56,287 nt of DNA. Source: Gemmataceae bacterium. GTDB taxonomy: Bacteria; Planctomycetota; Planctomycetia; Gemmatales; Gemmataceae. Where the stretch lies: NCBI GenBank assembly GCA_009692065.1, contig SHZY01000015.1:1-56287 (forward strand). Direction: 5' to 3'. The notes under the pieces were generated by a model. It was not told where the DNA came from. It saw only the letters and a list, made by a program, of their open reading frames with translations, and searched no databases. Below, piece by piece: positions 43,534 to 52,430 of this stretch (the stretch's first letter is position 1; every line of letters starts with the position of its first letter). A program made the position numbers and the translations under genes.

Positions 43534-45021
43534 TTACTGCTTCGGCTGCGTGATGCCGCGGAAGTCGTCCGTACGGAACGGCGACGCGGGCAGGCCTTCC
43601 CGGTTGAACAACCCGCAAATCGGATGGTTCGCCCAGCCGTAGCGGACCGCGATCGGCTCGGCTACCTTCTCACTGGAGACGGCGACCGTGCTGCCGTTGA
43701 TCTCGGCCAACGCCGGGTGGAAGACCTTGTCCTTGCCGCACACGGTGAAGCCGACGACGTTTGAGGACACCGGAGCATCGGTCTTGACGCGCCAGGCCGC
43801 CGAGACCGAGCCGTCCTTGTTCTTGCGTTCGAGCGTTCGCAGCAGTTCTCTGCCTTCCAGACCGCCGCCGACGTGGTCGAAGCTGAGGGTCGCCTTGTTG
43901 CCGGCGAACGTTACCGATTTGTAGGCGGGCCCGGAGTAGACGATCTTTTCCCCGTAGGTCTGCGTCCGCGCTGCCAGAGCGAGCCGATCGCCGACCGGGC
44001 GTTTCGGCGTCGGGTGAATGTCGTACTCGCTGCCGAAGTCGGTGATGACGACCTGGCCGACGTTCTTGAGCTTGGCCATCGTCATCGTCTGGGCTTCACG
44101 CAGTTCGGCCCAGGTGCTTTCGCCCGGGGTTTTCGGGATTGCGGTGAACGGGGCCAACTGCACGAAGTAAAACGCGAGCTCCGGATTCTTGAAGTCGGCC
44201 CGCCAGTTCTCGATCATGGCCGGGTGCAGCGAGCGGTACTTGTACGCCTGCCCCGCATTGCTTTCGCCTTGATACCAGACCGCTCCCTTGACCTGGTAGT
44301 TTAGGAACGGATGGAGCATGCCGTTGTAGAGCTGCGACGCGCCGTTCGGGTTGCCGGACTTTGCGTTCGCGGGCGCCTTCTCGTAAGGCGCCAGTGCCGA
44401 TTCGCTCATCCAAGTCTCGATGCGCGTGCCGCCCCAGCTCGAGTTGATCAGCCCAACGGGCACCTTCATGTTCTCTTGCAGGTTGCGGCCAAAAAAGTAA
44501 CCAGCCGCCGAGAACCCGCCGACGGTCTGCGGCTTGGCATCGGTCCAGACGCCGCCGGTTTCGGACTGCGGCGAGGTCTGGGGGTTCTTCTTCACGGTGA
44601 TCATGCGCAGCATTGGGTTGTGCACTGCGGAGGTGGCGTATTCCTTGTCGGTCTTGTCACAAGAGTTGACCGTCCACTCCATGTTGGATTGGCCGGAGCA
44701 GATCCAGACTTCGCCGACGAGAACGTTCTTGTAGCTGATGGTATTGTTGCCTACGATGCTCAACTCGAAGGGGCCGCCGGCAGCGCCCGTGGCGACCTCG
44801 GCCACCCAGCGGCCTTGATCGTCGGCGACGGCGGAGCCTTTACTGTCGCGGAACGTGACCGTGACTTTCTCGCCCTTGTCGGCGGCGCCCCAGATTTTTG
44901 CTTTCGACTTTTGTTGCAGAACCATGCCTTCGCTGCACAGGGCGTTTGGCTTGACGTCAGCCCGAACCGCCGCGGGCATGAAGCCGAGGCAGAGCAGGAA
45001 TAGGAAGATACGCGCTTTCAT
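43534..45021 (-). CDS. Sialate O-acetylesterase-type SGNH esterase
   Basis: 495 residues. Signal peptide MKARIFLFLLCLGFMPAAVR. The SGNH nucleophile is in EVWICSGQSNMEW (Ser112), and the block-V Asp/His pair in DFGSEYDIHPTPKRPVGDRL. The N-terminal 105 residues form a beta sandwich typical of this group, with VLVGEVW linking to the hydrolase. Family members remove acetyl groups from sialic acids or other sugars, here outside the cytoplasm. The presence of several other exported hydrolases in the window fits a polysaccharide-degrading lifestyle. It is divergent from the region that follows the amidohydrolase gene. Confidence 0.92.
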   Translation of the reverse strand: MKARIFLFLLCLGFMPAAVRADVKPNALCSEGMVLQQKSKAKIWGAADKGEKVTVTFRDSKGSAVADDQGRWVAEVATGAAGGPFELSIVGNNTISYKNVLVGEVWICSGQSNMEWTVNSCDKTDKEYATSAVHNPMLRMITVKKNPQTSPQSETGGVWTDAKPQTVGGFSAAGYFFGRNLQENMKVPVGLINSSWGGTRIETWMSESALAPYEKAPANAKSGNPNGASQLYNGMLHPFLNYQVKGAVWYQGESNAGQAYKYRSLHPAMIENWRADFKNPELAFYFVQLAPFTAIPKTPGESTWAELREAQTMTMAKLKNVGQVVITDFGSEYDIHPTPKRPVGDRLALAARTQTYGEKIVYSGPAYKSVTFAGNKATLSFDHVGGGLEGRELLRTLERKNKDGSVSAAWRVKTDAPVSSNVVGFTVCGKDKVFHPALAEINGSTVAVSSEKVAEPIAVRYGWANHPICGLFNREGLPASPFRTDDFRGITQPKQ

Positions 45022-45196
45022 AAATGTCTCCTTGATGCGATGTTGCGATGGTTTGCCATTTGGCCCATGATGCGAGATGGACGGGCAAAGATCAATGAGC
45101 GCGCGGAAAAAAAAGCTGATTCAACCAGCCCCGTGCGCAAGCACGGAGGCAGCGTCAATCGCTCGCTTGCGCGACGGGCTGGTAGGCACAATGAAA

Positions 45197-46483
45197 TCAA
45201 TTGACGCTCGGCTGCGCCTGCGACATCAGCTTGCCCGCCTTGATGACGCCGCCTTGCAGCACCGCCAAGAAGCGCGTGCGATCTTCGAGAATCGTGATGT
45301 CGCCCAGCACATCTCCATCGACCACCAGCACATCGCCGAGCTTGCCCTTTTCGAGCGTGCCGAACTCGTCGCCGCGGCCCAGGATCTCCGCCCCCGTTTT
45401 GGTGGCACAGGTAATCGTTTGCAGCGGCGAGAAGCCGACGTAGTTGACGAAGAAGCTCAACTCCTTGGCATACTCGCCGTGCGAATTCCAGGCGAAGCCG
45501 AAATCGCCCCCCATGCCGAGCCGGCCGCCCGCCTTCAAAACGCGCCGGCATGATTCGGCGCCGCCTTCGAGGCATTCGACGTGGCCATCGATGATGCGCT
45601 GCGGCATGCCGATGGCGGGGCCGCGCTCGATGCTGGCCAGCTCGAAGCGCAGAGCCGGGATGACCGGCGTGTTGCGAACCATCAAAAGGTCGATCGCCTC
45701 GTCATCCATGAAGGTGCCGTGCTCGATCGTGTCATAGCCGGCGCGCAAAGCGTTCTTGATACCGGCGTTGGCGCGACAATGGCCGGTCACTTTGAGGTTG
45801 TGATTGTGGGCCATCGCAACGACGGCGTGCATTTCCTCGAAAGTCATGCAGAGCGTGTGATGGTCGTTGGCGTCCGGGGCGGCGGCGTCGCCGGTCGGAT
45901 AGGTCTTGACCCACTCGACGCCGTCCTTGACGAGCCTGCGCACGGCCGCGCGTGCTTCGTCGGCGCCGTTGATGAGGAATACCAGGCCCTCCATGCCGAT
46001 CTTGCGATAGTCGGGGTTCCAGTCCATCAGGCCGGCGACGCCACAAATTTCGCGACCGCTGGTCGCCAGGCGCGGGCCTGGGCAGATGTCATTCTCGATG
46101 GCTTTCTTCAGCCACACGTCAACGTTGAACAGGCAGCCCCCCGAGCGCGCCGCCGTATAGCCGCACTCCAGCAAGAGTTTGCAGTTGCTTGCCGCCAGCA
46201 AGGTGACGTATTCGACGGGATACTTGATGTCGAGATCTTCGAGGGCGGCGACGTTGAAATAGGTCGCATGAAAATGCGCCTCGACAAGCCCCGGCATGAT
46301 CGTGCCGCCCTGCGCATCGATACGGCGCGTATTCGGCGCCACCGCCGGCGCGGCCGCGGCTGGACCGGCATACGTAATTCTTCCGTCCGTAATATGAACT
46401 GCGCCCCGTGCGACGGGCGCTGCGCCGGTGCCGTCGATCAGCCTGCCGTTATGGATGACCAGCGTGCCTTGTGCGGTTTTCAT
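45197..46483 (-). CDS. Amidohydrolase, imidazolonepropionase-like
   Basis: 428 residues from the ATG of MKTAQGTLVIHNGRLIDGTG. The upstream frame (43 codons) is encoded by a palindrome and rejected. Metal-binding features are HFH in PGLVEAHFHATYF, His in VTGHCRAN, His in YDTIEHGTFMDDEA, and Asp in GMGGDFGF. WVKTYPTGD carries the Lys where many members have a carboxylated Lys. It ends KGKLGDVLVVDGDVL, the normal beta-sandwich end. Cytosolic; the substrate is an amide or cyclic amide, unknown. The divergent neighbour is a class III aminotransferase and the two share a control region with a perfect 25-bp palindrome. Confidence 0.88.
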   Translation of the reverse strand: MKTAQGTLVIHNGRLIDGTGAAPVARGAVHITDGRITYAGPAAAAPAVAPNTRRIDAQGGTIMPGLVEAHFHATYFNVAALEDLDIKYPVEYVTLLAASNCKLLLECGYTAARSGGCLFNVDVWLKKAIENDICPGPRLATSGREICGVAGLMDWNPDYRKIGMEGLVFLINGADEARAAVRRLVKDGVEWVKTYPTGDAAAPDANDHHTLCMTFEEMHAVVAMAHNHNLKVTGHCRANAGIKNALRAGYDTIEHGTFMDDEAIDLLMVRNTPVIPALRFELASIERGPAIGMPQRIIDGHVECLEGGAESCRRVLKAGGRLGMGGDFGFAWNSHGEYAKELSFFVNYVGFSPLQTITCATKTGAEILGRGDEFGTLEKGKLGDVLVVDGDVLGDITILEDRTRFLAVLQGGVIKAGKLMSQAQPSVN

Positions 46484-46500
46484 GGAGCGCCTCGGAAAAT

Positions 46501-46566
46501 CGTGGGACAGGATTCCAATCCTGTCCTTGTCCAGCAGAAATGACAGGATTGGAATCCTGTCCCACG
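46501..46566. repeat. 25-bp perfect palindrome in the divergent control region
   Basis: The arms 46501-46525 and 46542-46566 are exactly complementary. Each arm is itself a short palindrome (ACAGGATT/AATCCTGT). It lies between the starts of the amidohydrolase and the aminotransferase genes. Such a site could be a regulator target for both, or another dispersed repeat. Confidence 0.8.
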
Positions 46567-46635
46567 ACTGGCAATTATCTCCCTTCTGATTTACACTGTT
46601 TTCATGTCCCATGCCACTAAAAACGGGAGACTGCC

Positions 46636-47976
46636 GTGAGCCGAGTTGCCGAGCAATACCGCCGAGCGTGTCAGTCGTTGGCCGGCGGCGTCAGTTCCTC
46701 CACGCGTTTGAATCGAGCCGTCGGGCACGCGATGTACTTCGATCGCGCCGCCGGCTGCCGGCTGTGGGACCTCGATGACCGGGAGTACATCGATCTCTGC
46801 ACGAGCCACGGCGCAACCTTGCTTGGCCACGGCGATGTCCGTGTGCGTCAGGCGGTCGAACGTGCCCTGGCGCGCGGCGCGGCTTGCTCCTATGAGAACG
46901 AGCAACACGCCGAGCTAGCGGAGCTTTTGTGCGACGTCATCCCGTGCTTCGAGCGTGTGCGCTTCACCGGCTCCGGCACCGAGGCCACCATGCACTGCAT
47001 CCGCCTCGCCCGCGCTTTCACCGGACGAACGAAGCTGCTCAAATTCGAAGGCAACTTCCACGGCTATCACGATCAGGTCATGTTTGCCATCGGTACGCCC
47101 GCCGACCAGCTCGGACCGGACGAGCGGCCGAACCCGTTTCCCGGCTCCACGGGCATGGTGCAGGCGCTGGCGGATCAGGTCGTCCTTGTGCCGTACAATC
47201 GTGTCGATCTGCTCGAACAGGCGTTTGCCGAGCACGGACATGAGCTGGCCGCGGTCATCGGCGAACCGGTCTATTACAACGCGGGCTGCATCATCCCGAG
47301 CGAGGAGTTCGTGTCAGCGTTGCGCGAGCTGACCGTGCAGAATGGCGTGCTGCTGATTTTCGATGAGGTCTTGAGCGCTTTTCGCATGGGCCTGGGTGGG
47401 GCGCAAGAGTATCTCGCCGTCATGCCCGACCTCTGCACGCTCGGCAAGGCGGTCGGCGGCGGCTATCCGCTCAGCGTTTTCGGCGGACGCAAGGACATCA
47501 TGGATCGCTTGATGCCGATCGGCGACTGCCAGCACTCCGGCACCTACAACGGCCATCCGGTGGTGGTCGCCGCGGCCCTGGCTGCCATCAACGCTTATCG
47601 CCAGCCAGGTTTTTACGATCACATCCATGCCGTCGCCGGCCTCTTGCACGATGGCCTGACCGCTCTCTTTGCGAAGCACGGAGTCGCCGCCCACGTGCAG
47701 GGTCTCGGCGCTCGCTTCGGCATCTACTTCGGCCTCAAAGGACCGGCGCGCAACTACCGCGACGCTGTGCAGCATCAGCGCGAGCAGATGCTGCGATTCA
47801 TCAAGGCCGCGATCGGGCACGGCGTCTACTTCCACGACTACGGCGGGGCGGCGTGCCACCACGGCTTCTGCGCGGCGATGACGGTGGATGATGTGCATGA
47901 AGTGCTGCGGCGGCTTGATTTAGCAATTCAGTCGCTGCGGGGGGCGAAGTCAAGATTAACCACAGAGACACAGTGA
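46636..47976 (+). CDS. Class III aminotransferase, glutamate-1-semialdehyde aminomutase-like
   Basis: 446 residues; GTG start. PLP-enzyme features: TGSGTEATMHCIRLARAFTG (phosphate cup), FEGNFHGYHD, LLIFDEVLSAFRM with the Asp that binds the PLP nitrogen, and Lys271 in LGKAVGGGYPL. It resembles HemL but the later part (YYNAGCIIPSEEF, GDCQHSGTYNGH) differs, so it is probably a catabolic aminotransferase or aminomutase. The last five codons (TTETQ) and the stop lie in the left terminal repeat of the GxxExxY unit, showing insertion at the end of this gene. Its partners are likely the divergent amidohydrolase and the M81 gene downstream. Confidence 0.9.
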   Translation: MSRVAEQYRRACQSLAGGVSSSTRLNRAVGHAMYFDRAAGCRLWDLDDREYIDLCTSHGATLLGHGDVRVRQAVERALARGAACSYENEQHAELAELLCDVIPCFERVRFTGSGTEATMHCIRLARAFTGRTKLLKFEGNFHGYHDQVMFAIGTPADQLGPDERPNPFPGSTGMVQALADQVVLVPYNRVDLLEQAFAEHGHELAAVIGEPVYYNAGCIIPSEEFVSALRELTVQNGVLLIFDEVLSAFRMGLGGAQEYLAVMPDLCTLGKAVGGGYPLSVFGGRKDIMDRLMPIGDCQHSGTYNGHPVVVAAALAAINAYRQPGFYDHIHAVAGLLHDGLTALFAKHGVAAHVQGLGARFGIYFGLKGPARNYRDAVQHQREQMLRFIKAAIGHGVYFHDYGGAACHHGFCAAMTVDDVHEVLRRLDLAIQSLRGAKSRLTTETQ

Positions 47977-48504
47977 CACAGAGAGGAACACGGAGAAGGC
48001 AGTATGAGGCGAAGAAATGGCTTGGATGATGTATTGCCTGTGTCCAGGGGTTTCGATCCATTCCTTGCGGCTTGAAGGAGTTGAACTGTGGAAGAGAAAG
48101 ATCCTTTGACACATGCCGTTATCGGAGCGGCGATTGAAGTACATCGCGAGATGGGACCGGGATTGCTGGAGTCGGTGTATCAAGCATGCCTTGAGGAAGA
48201 ACTCAAGTTGTGTGGATTAGCGTTCGAATCGCAGGCTCGGTTGCCGTTGATTTACAAAGGTAAAATGCTGAACGATCCGCTCATCATGGATTTCTTTCTC
48301 CCCGGCCAGCTCGTGATCGAGATCAAGGCAGTTGAGAAATTGCTGCCAGTTCACGAAGCACAACTGCTCTCCTACCTTCGCCTGAGCAAGACCCGCGTCG
48401 GCTTGTTGCTCAATTTCAACGTTCCCGTTCTCAAGGACGGGCTTAAGCGGATGGTCCTTTGACTCTCGTCCTTTCTTCTCTGTGTCACTGTGTCTCTGTG
48501 GTTA
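47957..48504. mobile_element. 548-bp unit with 28-bp terminal inverted repeats carrying a GxxExxY gene
   Basis: The left end 47957-47984 is exactly complementary to the right end 48477-48504; both start TAACCACAGAGACACAGTGA when read inward. The only gene between them is the GxxExxY protein. The left end supplies the last codons and stop codon of the aminotransferase, and the right end stops 16 bp before the start of the next gene. No target-site duplication is obvious (GAT precedes the left end and GGAT follows the right). There is no transposase, so any mobility would depend on an outside enzyme. Similar ACAGAGACACAG repeats are common in other genomes to my knowledge, but this has to be searched. 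Confidence 0.6.
48088..48462 (+). CDS. GxxExxY protein
   Basis: 124 residues, GTG start preceded by GAAGGAG at seven bases. The signature is GPGLLESVYQACL (Gly25, Glu28, Tyr31), after an N-terminal helix THAVIGAAIEVHREMG. The centre MDFFLPGQLVIEIKAVEKL supplies an Asp and an ExK, the pattern of PD-(D/E)XK nucleases, followed by HEAQLLSYLRLSK and VGLLLNFN. The family is found in several bacterial phyla with no proved function; nuclease-like folding is the current view. It is flanked on both sides by 28-bp inverted repeats, which suggests either its mobility or its target. Composition is less GC-rich than its neighbours. Confidence 0.9.
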   Translation: MEEKDPLTHAVIGAAIEVHREMGPGLLESVYQACLEEELKLCGLAFESQARLPLIYKGKMLNDPLIMDFFLPGQLVIEIKAVEKLLPVHEAQLLSYLRLSKTRVGLLLNFNVPVLKDGLKRMVL

Positions 48505-48519
48505 GGATTTGGGTGCCTC

Positions 48520-50004
48520 ATGCGTATCGCCATCGGCCAACTGTGGCAAGAATCCAACACGCTCAACACGCTGCCGACGACGTTGGCGGACTATGAGGCG
48601 TTTGGCCTTTATGAAGGCGCCGAAATTCTCGAGCGATTTGCGGAGACCAACGAGCTGGGCGGATTCATTCAGTCGCTACGGGCCTGGCCCGAGCCGCCGG
48701 AGATTGTCGGCCTGATGCGTTTCGCGGCCTGGCCGAGCGGGCCGGTCGATGCTGGCACATTTAACATCATCATGAATCGCATGATGGAGAAACTTCAGCT
48801 TGCGGGGCCCATCGATGCGGTGCTCCTGGCGCTGCACGGCTCCATGGTCGCCGAGTGCGAGACGGACGTCGAAGGACATCTCTTGCATCGCGTTAGGAAG
48901 CATATCGGCCCGAAGATCCCGCTGGTCGCCACGCTCGATCTGCATGCCAACATCACCCAGCGCATGGTCGACGCAGCCGACGTCCTAACGCTGTATCACA
49001 CGGCTCCGCACGTCGATGTGATGGGGACCGGCAAGCGCGGCGCGGAGGCGCTGCGCAGGATCCTGTTCGACGGCGCAAAACCCGTCAGCGCGTTTCGCAA
49101 GCTGCCGATGGTGGTGCCAGCCGAGCGCGCCAACACGCAGAATCCCGAGAATTTCAGCTACGGCGTGCGCAAGACGCTGCAAGCCTGGGAACGCAACCAT
49201 CACGTGCTGAGCGCGGGCCTGGCGACGGTGCAGCCGTGGCTCGATATTCCGGATCTTGGCAGCGCCGTTCTCGTTTACTGCGACGGCGCGGCGTGGAAGT
49301 CCTGGGCCGACGAGAGCTGTGCGAATCTCGCCAACGAGGTCTGGAATCATCGCCGCGATTATCTGCCGGAGCTGGTCGATAGCGCGGACGCCGTTCGCGC
49401 CGCACACGAACAGGTGGATGGCCTGACCGTCATCAGCGACAGCGCCGACGCGACGACCTCCGGCTCCACCGGCGACAGCACGGCGCTCCTGAGCGAGTTG
49501 ATTAAATACGATTGGCCCCACCCGGCCCTGGTGACGTTGGTCGGTCCGGAAACGGTCGCGGAGGCGGAGCGTCGCGGCATCGGCGCTGAGTGGTCGGCAT
49601 CGCTTGGCGCCACGCGCAATCCGCGCGACTTCAAGCCCATCACGCTGCCGGTGCGCGTCGTGAACGCTTTCGATGCCAAGTTTATCTTGTCGGGTCATCT
49701 CGCCGAGAAGCTGCCGATCGACATGGGCAGATCGGTCGTACTGACGCACAAGAACGTCCACATCGTGGTGACGTCGCGCACTGGCCCGCATTTCGCGCCG
49801 CAGCTTTTTCAGACGGCGGGGCTGGACCCGTTCGCGGCCTCGGTATTGATCGCCAAGAGCCCGTGCGGCTTCCGTGCCGCGTATGCCGATCGGGCCAAGC
49901 AAATCTTCGTCGTCCGTGCGCCGGGCTGCGCGCCGTCGGACTTCTGGAAGCTGCCATTCACACGCATCCCGCGGCCGCTGTGGCCGTGGGATGATGTGGT
50001 GTAG
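48520..50004 (+). CDS. M81/MlrC-family metallopeptidase-like protein
   Basis: 494 residues from MRIAIGQLWQESNTL; ten in-frame codons upstream come from the repeat and are rejected. Metal-site motifs of MlrC are visible: QESN near the start, VLLALHGSMVAE, LVATLDLHANIT and YHTAPHVDVMGTG. The C-terminal domain has SDSADATTSGSTGDST and VLTHKNVHIVVTSR. MlrC is known for breaking down microcystin fragments, but most members are in other pathways. Context with an aminotransferase upstream suggests amino-compound catabolism. The ribosome-binding region now comes from the terminal repeat, so expression may have changed when that unit arrived. Confidence 0.9.
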   Translation: MRIAIGQLWQESNTLNTLPTTLADYEAFGLYEGAEILERFAETNELGGFIQSLRAWPEPPEIVGLMRFAAWPSGPVDAGTFNIIMNRMMEKLQLAGPIDAVLLALHGSMVAECETDVEGHLLHRVRKHIGPKIPLVATLDLHANITQRMVDAADVLTLYHTAPHVDVMGTGKRGAEALRRILFDGAKPVSAFRKLPMVVPAERANTQNPENFSYGVRKTLQAWERNHHVLSAGLATVQPWLDIPDLGSAVLVYCDGAAWKSWADESCANLANEVWNHRRDYLPELVDSADAVRAAHEQVDGLTVISDSADATTSGSTGDSTALLSELIKYDWPHPALVTLVGPETVAEAERRGIGAEWSASLGATRNPRDFKPITLPVRVVNAFDAKFILSGHLAEKLPIDMGRSVVLTHKNVHIVVTSRTGPHFAPQLFQTAGLDPFAASVLIAKSPCGFRAAYADRAKQIFVVRAPGCAPSDFWKLPFTRIPRPLWPWDDVV

Positions 50005-50127
50005 GTTCACCACGGCCCCTGATCCAGCAGCCTTTCAGCTGCTGGCGTGGGGTGACTCATGTTATTGCTTCTCGCGTCGCATACAATAAGGTGTCCATCA
50101 CCACACCTCGCTTCGCCGAGAAAAGCC

Positions 50128-51114
50128 ATGGACCTGAACGACTTCGGAACGCAGCCTGCGGATGCGCGCAACAACGGCGATCAGCGCAACTACTATCGCC
50201 CGCCGGCGTACTTCGCGGCGGAGGTCGGCAACCGGCCGGTGCAGTGGAAGGTCGTGCAGGCCGGCGTCTTCGAAATCTGCGGCGCTACGGCCTTGCAGCT
50301 TCCCGCCGGCACCTATGGCTGCAGTTTGAATCAGTATGGCGACGTGCAACTGATGGCCCGCGATCTTCAGGTCGATGACCTCATCGATTTTGCCAACAGC
50401 CTGCCCGCCAAGATCCTGCTGGAGATCGAGAACTTCTGGGACCTGGGGGATCTCTTCCTCAAGCACGGCTACCTGCATCGCCGCGGCTATCTGCTCTATG
50501 GTCCGCAAGGTTCGGGCAAAAGCTCCGTCGTCCATCAGGTAGTACATCGAATCATCAGGGCCGGGCACGTCGCCGTCTTCTGCGAGCATCCCGGTTTTCT
50601 GACGCGGGCGATGGAGGTCTTCCGCCGCATCGAACCTGACCGCCCGGTCATTTGCCTGTTCGAGGATATTGACGCCATCATCGAAATCCACGGCGACAGC
50701 GAACTGCTGCAATGGCTCGACGGTTCGCACCAGATCAACAAGGTCATCAACATCGCGACGACGAACTATCCGGAACGTCTGGATCGCCGCATCGTGTCGA
50801 GGCCACGCCGCTTCGACCGTATCATCAAGATTGAAGCACCGACCGCGTCGATCCGCGAAACTTACTTCCGCAAGAAGCTTCCCGACCTGACGGCGAACGG
50901 CCAACTCGCACACTGGGTAGACCTGACCGATGGCCTCTCCTTCGCGGCCCTGGCGGAACTCGTCATCAGTGTGGCGTGCCTGGGCAACGATCTGCAAGAA
51001 ACGGTGAACCTGCTGCGCGGCCTCGACGACCATCAGCCCAACAGCAAGGAATTCGACCGCCCAGGGGCCATGGGATTCGGCACGGGTCGGACGAACAATC
51101 GCGACGACGTTTAG
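50128..51114 (+). CDS. BCS1-like AAA ATPase
   Basis: 328 residues from MDLNDFGTQPADARNNGDQR; the preceding in-frame start lacks support. Walker A is GPQGSGKSS (125-133) in the context HRRGYLLYGPQGSGKS, typical of BCS1-type ATPases, and Walker B is VICLFEDIDAII. Further AAA marks are INIATTNYPERLDRRIVSRP, with sensor 1 and arginine finger region. Unlike mitochondrial BCS1 there is no membrane helix. Such proteins unfold or move folded proteins; the target here is unknown. The stop codon abuts a palindrome, then the HPPK fusion gene. Confidence 0.88.
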   Translation: MDLNDFGTQPADARNNGDQRNYYRPPAYFAAEVGNRPVQWKVVQAGVFEICGATALQLPAGTYGCSLNQYGDVQLMARDLQVDDLIDFANSLPAKILLEIENFWDLGDLFLKHGYLHRRGYLLYGPQGSGKSSVVHQVVHRIIRAGHVAVFCEHPGFLTRAMEVFRRIEPDRPVICLFEDIDAIIEIHGDSELLQWLDGSHQINKVINIATTNYPERLDRRIVSRPRRFDRIIKIEAPTASIRETYFRKKLPDLTANGQLAHWVDLTDGLSFAALAELVISVACLGNDLQETVNLLRGLDDHQPNSKEFDRPGAMGFGTGRTNNRDDV

Positions 51115-51169
51115 CCGCTTGCGGCTTAGCGCTCGCAAGGCGGCACGCAATCGCTAAACCGCAAGCGGC
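51115..51169. repeat. GCCGCTTGCGG-family palindrome, copy 8
   Basis: The arms GCCGCTTGCGGCTTAGCGCTCGC and its near complement sit around a 10-nt loop. It directly follows the stop codon of the AAA ATPase gene and ends 17 bp before the HPPK start. Confidence 0.8.
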
Positions 51170-51185
51170 GAACAGAAAGACCGCC

Positions 51186-52430
51186 ATGGCTGGAGCCGTT
51201 ACCGCCTACATCTCGCTAGGCAGCAACCTCGGCGACCGCCGGGCCAACCTGAACGGCGCCATTGCACGGCTGCGCGCTCAGCCCGGTATCGCGGTTGTAA
51301 GTGTTTCATCGTATCATGAAACCGAACCGGTCGGCGGGCCGGCGGACCAACCTCCCTATCTGAACGCGGCCGCTCAACTCCGCACTACCTTCGATGCGCT
51401 CCAGCTTCTTATCGTCCTGCAAACAATCGAAGCAAAGCTGGGCCGTGTTCGGGTTGAACGATTTGGGCCCCGCACCATCGATCTCGATCTCCTTCTCTTC
51501 GACGTGGAGATCGTGGAAATCGAGTCGCCGGAAGGCAATTTGACGGTGCCGCACCAGCGCATGCATGATCGGCTATTCGTACTGGAGCCACTGGTTGAGA
51601 TTGCGCCGCTGGCGGTGCATCCGATCCTGAAATGCACGGTGCACGACCTGCTGCGCCGCCAGCGCGGACTGACGGACAAACCGCAGCACCAGCACGCAGT
51701 CGTACTCGGCTCCACGAGCGGCATCGGGCAGGCGATCGCCTTGGCATTGGCTGACGCGGGGGTCAACGTGCTGATCCATGGGTGCCGTTCCGCGGCTTCT
51801 GCAAAGCAGGTCGTGGCCGACTGCCGCGTCAAGGGGGTCTGGGGGCAGTCGATACTTGCGGACTTGAGCGATGAGAAAGAGTGCGCGGACCTGGTCCGTT
51901 TTGCCTGGGAACTTTGGCCTGCCATCGATATCTGGATCCAGTGCGCCGGCGCCGACACGCTGACGGGCGAAGCAGCGCAGTGGCCCTTCGAACGCAAGCT
52001 CGAGGAATTGTGGGCCGTCGATGTCCGCGCGACGATGTTGATGACGCGTGCCGTCGGCGCGCGGATGAAAAAGCAGGGCAGCGGCGTCATCCTCACGATG
52101 GGCTGGGACCAGGCCGAGACCGGCATGGCAGGGGACAGCGGCCAGCTCTTTGGCGCCTGCAAGGGCGCCGTGATGGCGTTCACGAAGAGCCTGGCGCTTG
52201 AACTGGCCCCGGAAGTGCGCGTCAACTGCCTGGCCCCCGGCTGGATTCGCACCGCCTGGGGCGAAGCGGCGTCGGACGCCTGGCAGCAGCGCGTGCTCGC
52301 CGAGACGCCGCTGGCGCGCTGGGGCACGCCTGAAGACGTCGCGGCGACGGCGCGCTGGCTCGTGTCTCCCGCGGCGCAATTCATAACCGGCCAGATCATC
52401 CGCATCAATGGCGGTGCGGTGCGCGCTTAA
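51186..52430 (+). CDS. HPPK (FolK) fused to a degenerate short-chain dehydrogenase
   Basis: 414 residues. Residues 5-160 are a complete 6-hydroxymethyl-7,8-dihydropterin pyrophosphokinase: YISLGSNLGDR, HETEPVGG, PPYLNAA, FGPRTIDLDLLLF and VPHQRMHDRLFVLEPL. It makes the pyrophosphate needed for folate synthesis. Residues 168-414 form a short-chain dehydrogenase domain with AVVLGSTSGIGQAIALALAD (cofactor loop) and VRVNCLAPGWIRT. Its catalytic set is mostly lost: the Ser position is in LTMGWDQ (no Ser), Tyr is Phe322 in LFGACKG, Lys326 remains, and the usual Asn is Asp279. It may bind NAD(P) and pterin without reduction. The start is the ATG after a palindrome, since the HPPK fold begins immediately. 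Confidence 0.9.
   Translation: MAGAVTAYISLGSNLGDRRANLNGAIARLRAQPGIAVVSVSSYHETEPVGGPADQPPYLNAAAQLRTTFDALQLLIVLQTIEAKLGRVRVERFGPRTIDLDLLLFDVEIVEIESPEGNLTVPHQRMHDRLFVLEPLVEIAPLAVHPILKCTVHDLLRRQRGLTDKPQHQHAVVLGSTSGIGQAIALALADAGVNVLIHGCRSAASAKQVVADCRVKGVWGQSILADLSDEKECADLVRFAWELWPAIDIWIQCAGADTLTGEAAQWPFERKLEELWAVDVRATMLMTRAVGARMKKQGSGVILTMGWDQAETGMAGDSGQLFGACKGAVMAFTKSLALELAPEVRVNCLAPGWIRTAWGEAASDAWQQRVLAETPLARWGTPEDVAATARWLVSPAAQFITGQIIRINGGAVRA

Noticed and set aside
50976..51185. N-terminal extension of the HPPK fusion protein
   Set aside because: This segment overlaps the AAA ATPase gene and is partly encoded by a palindrome; the HPPK fold begins at the ATG at 51186.
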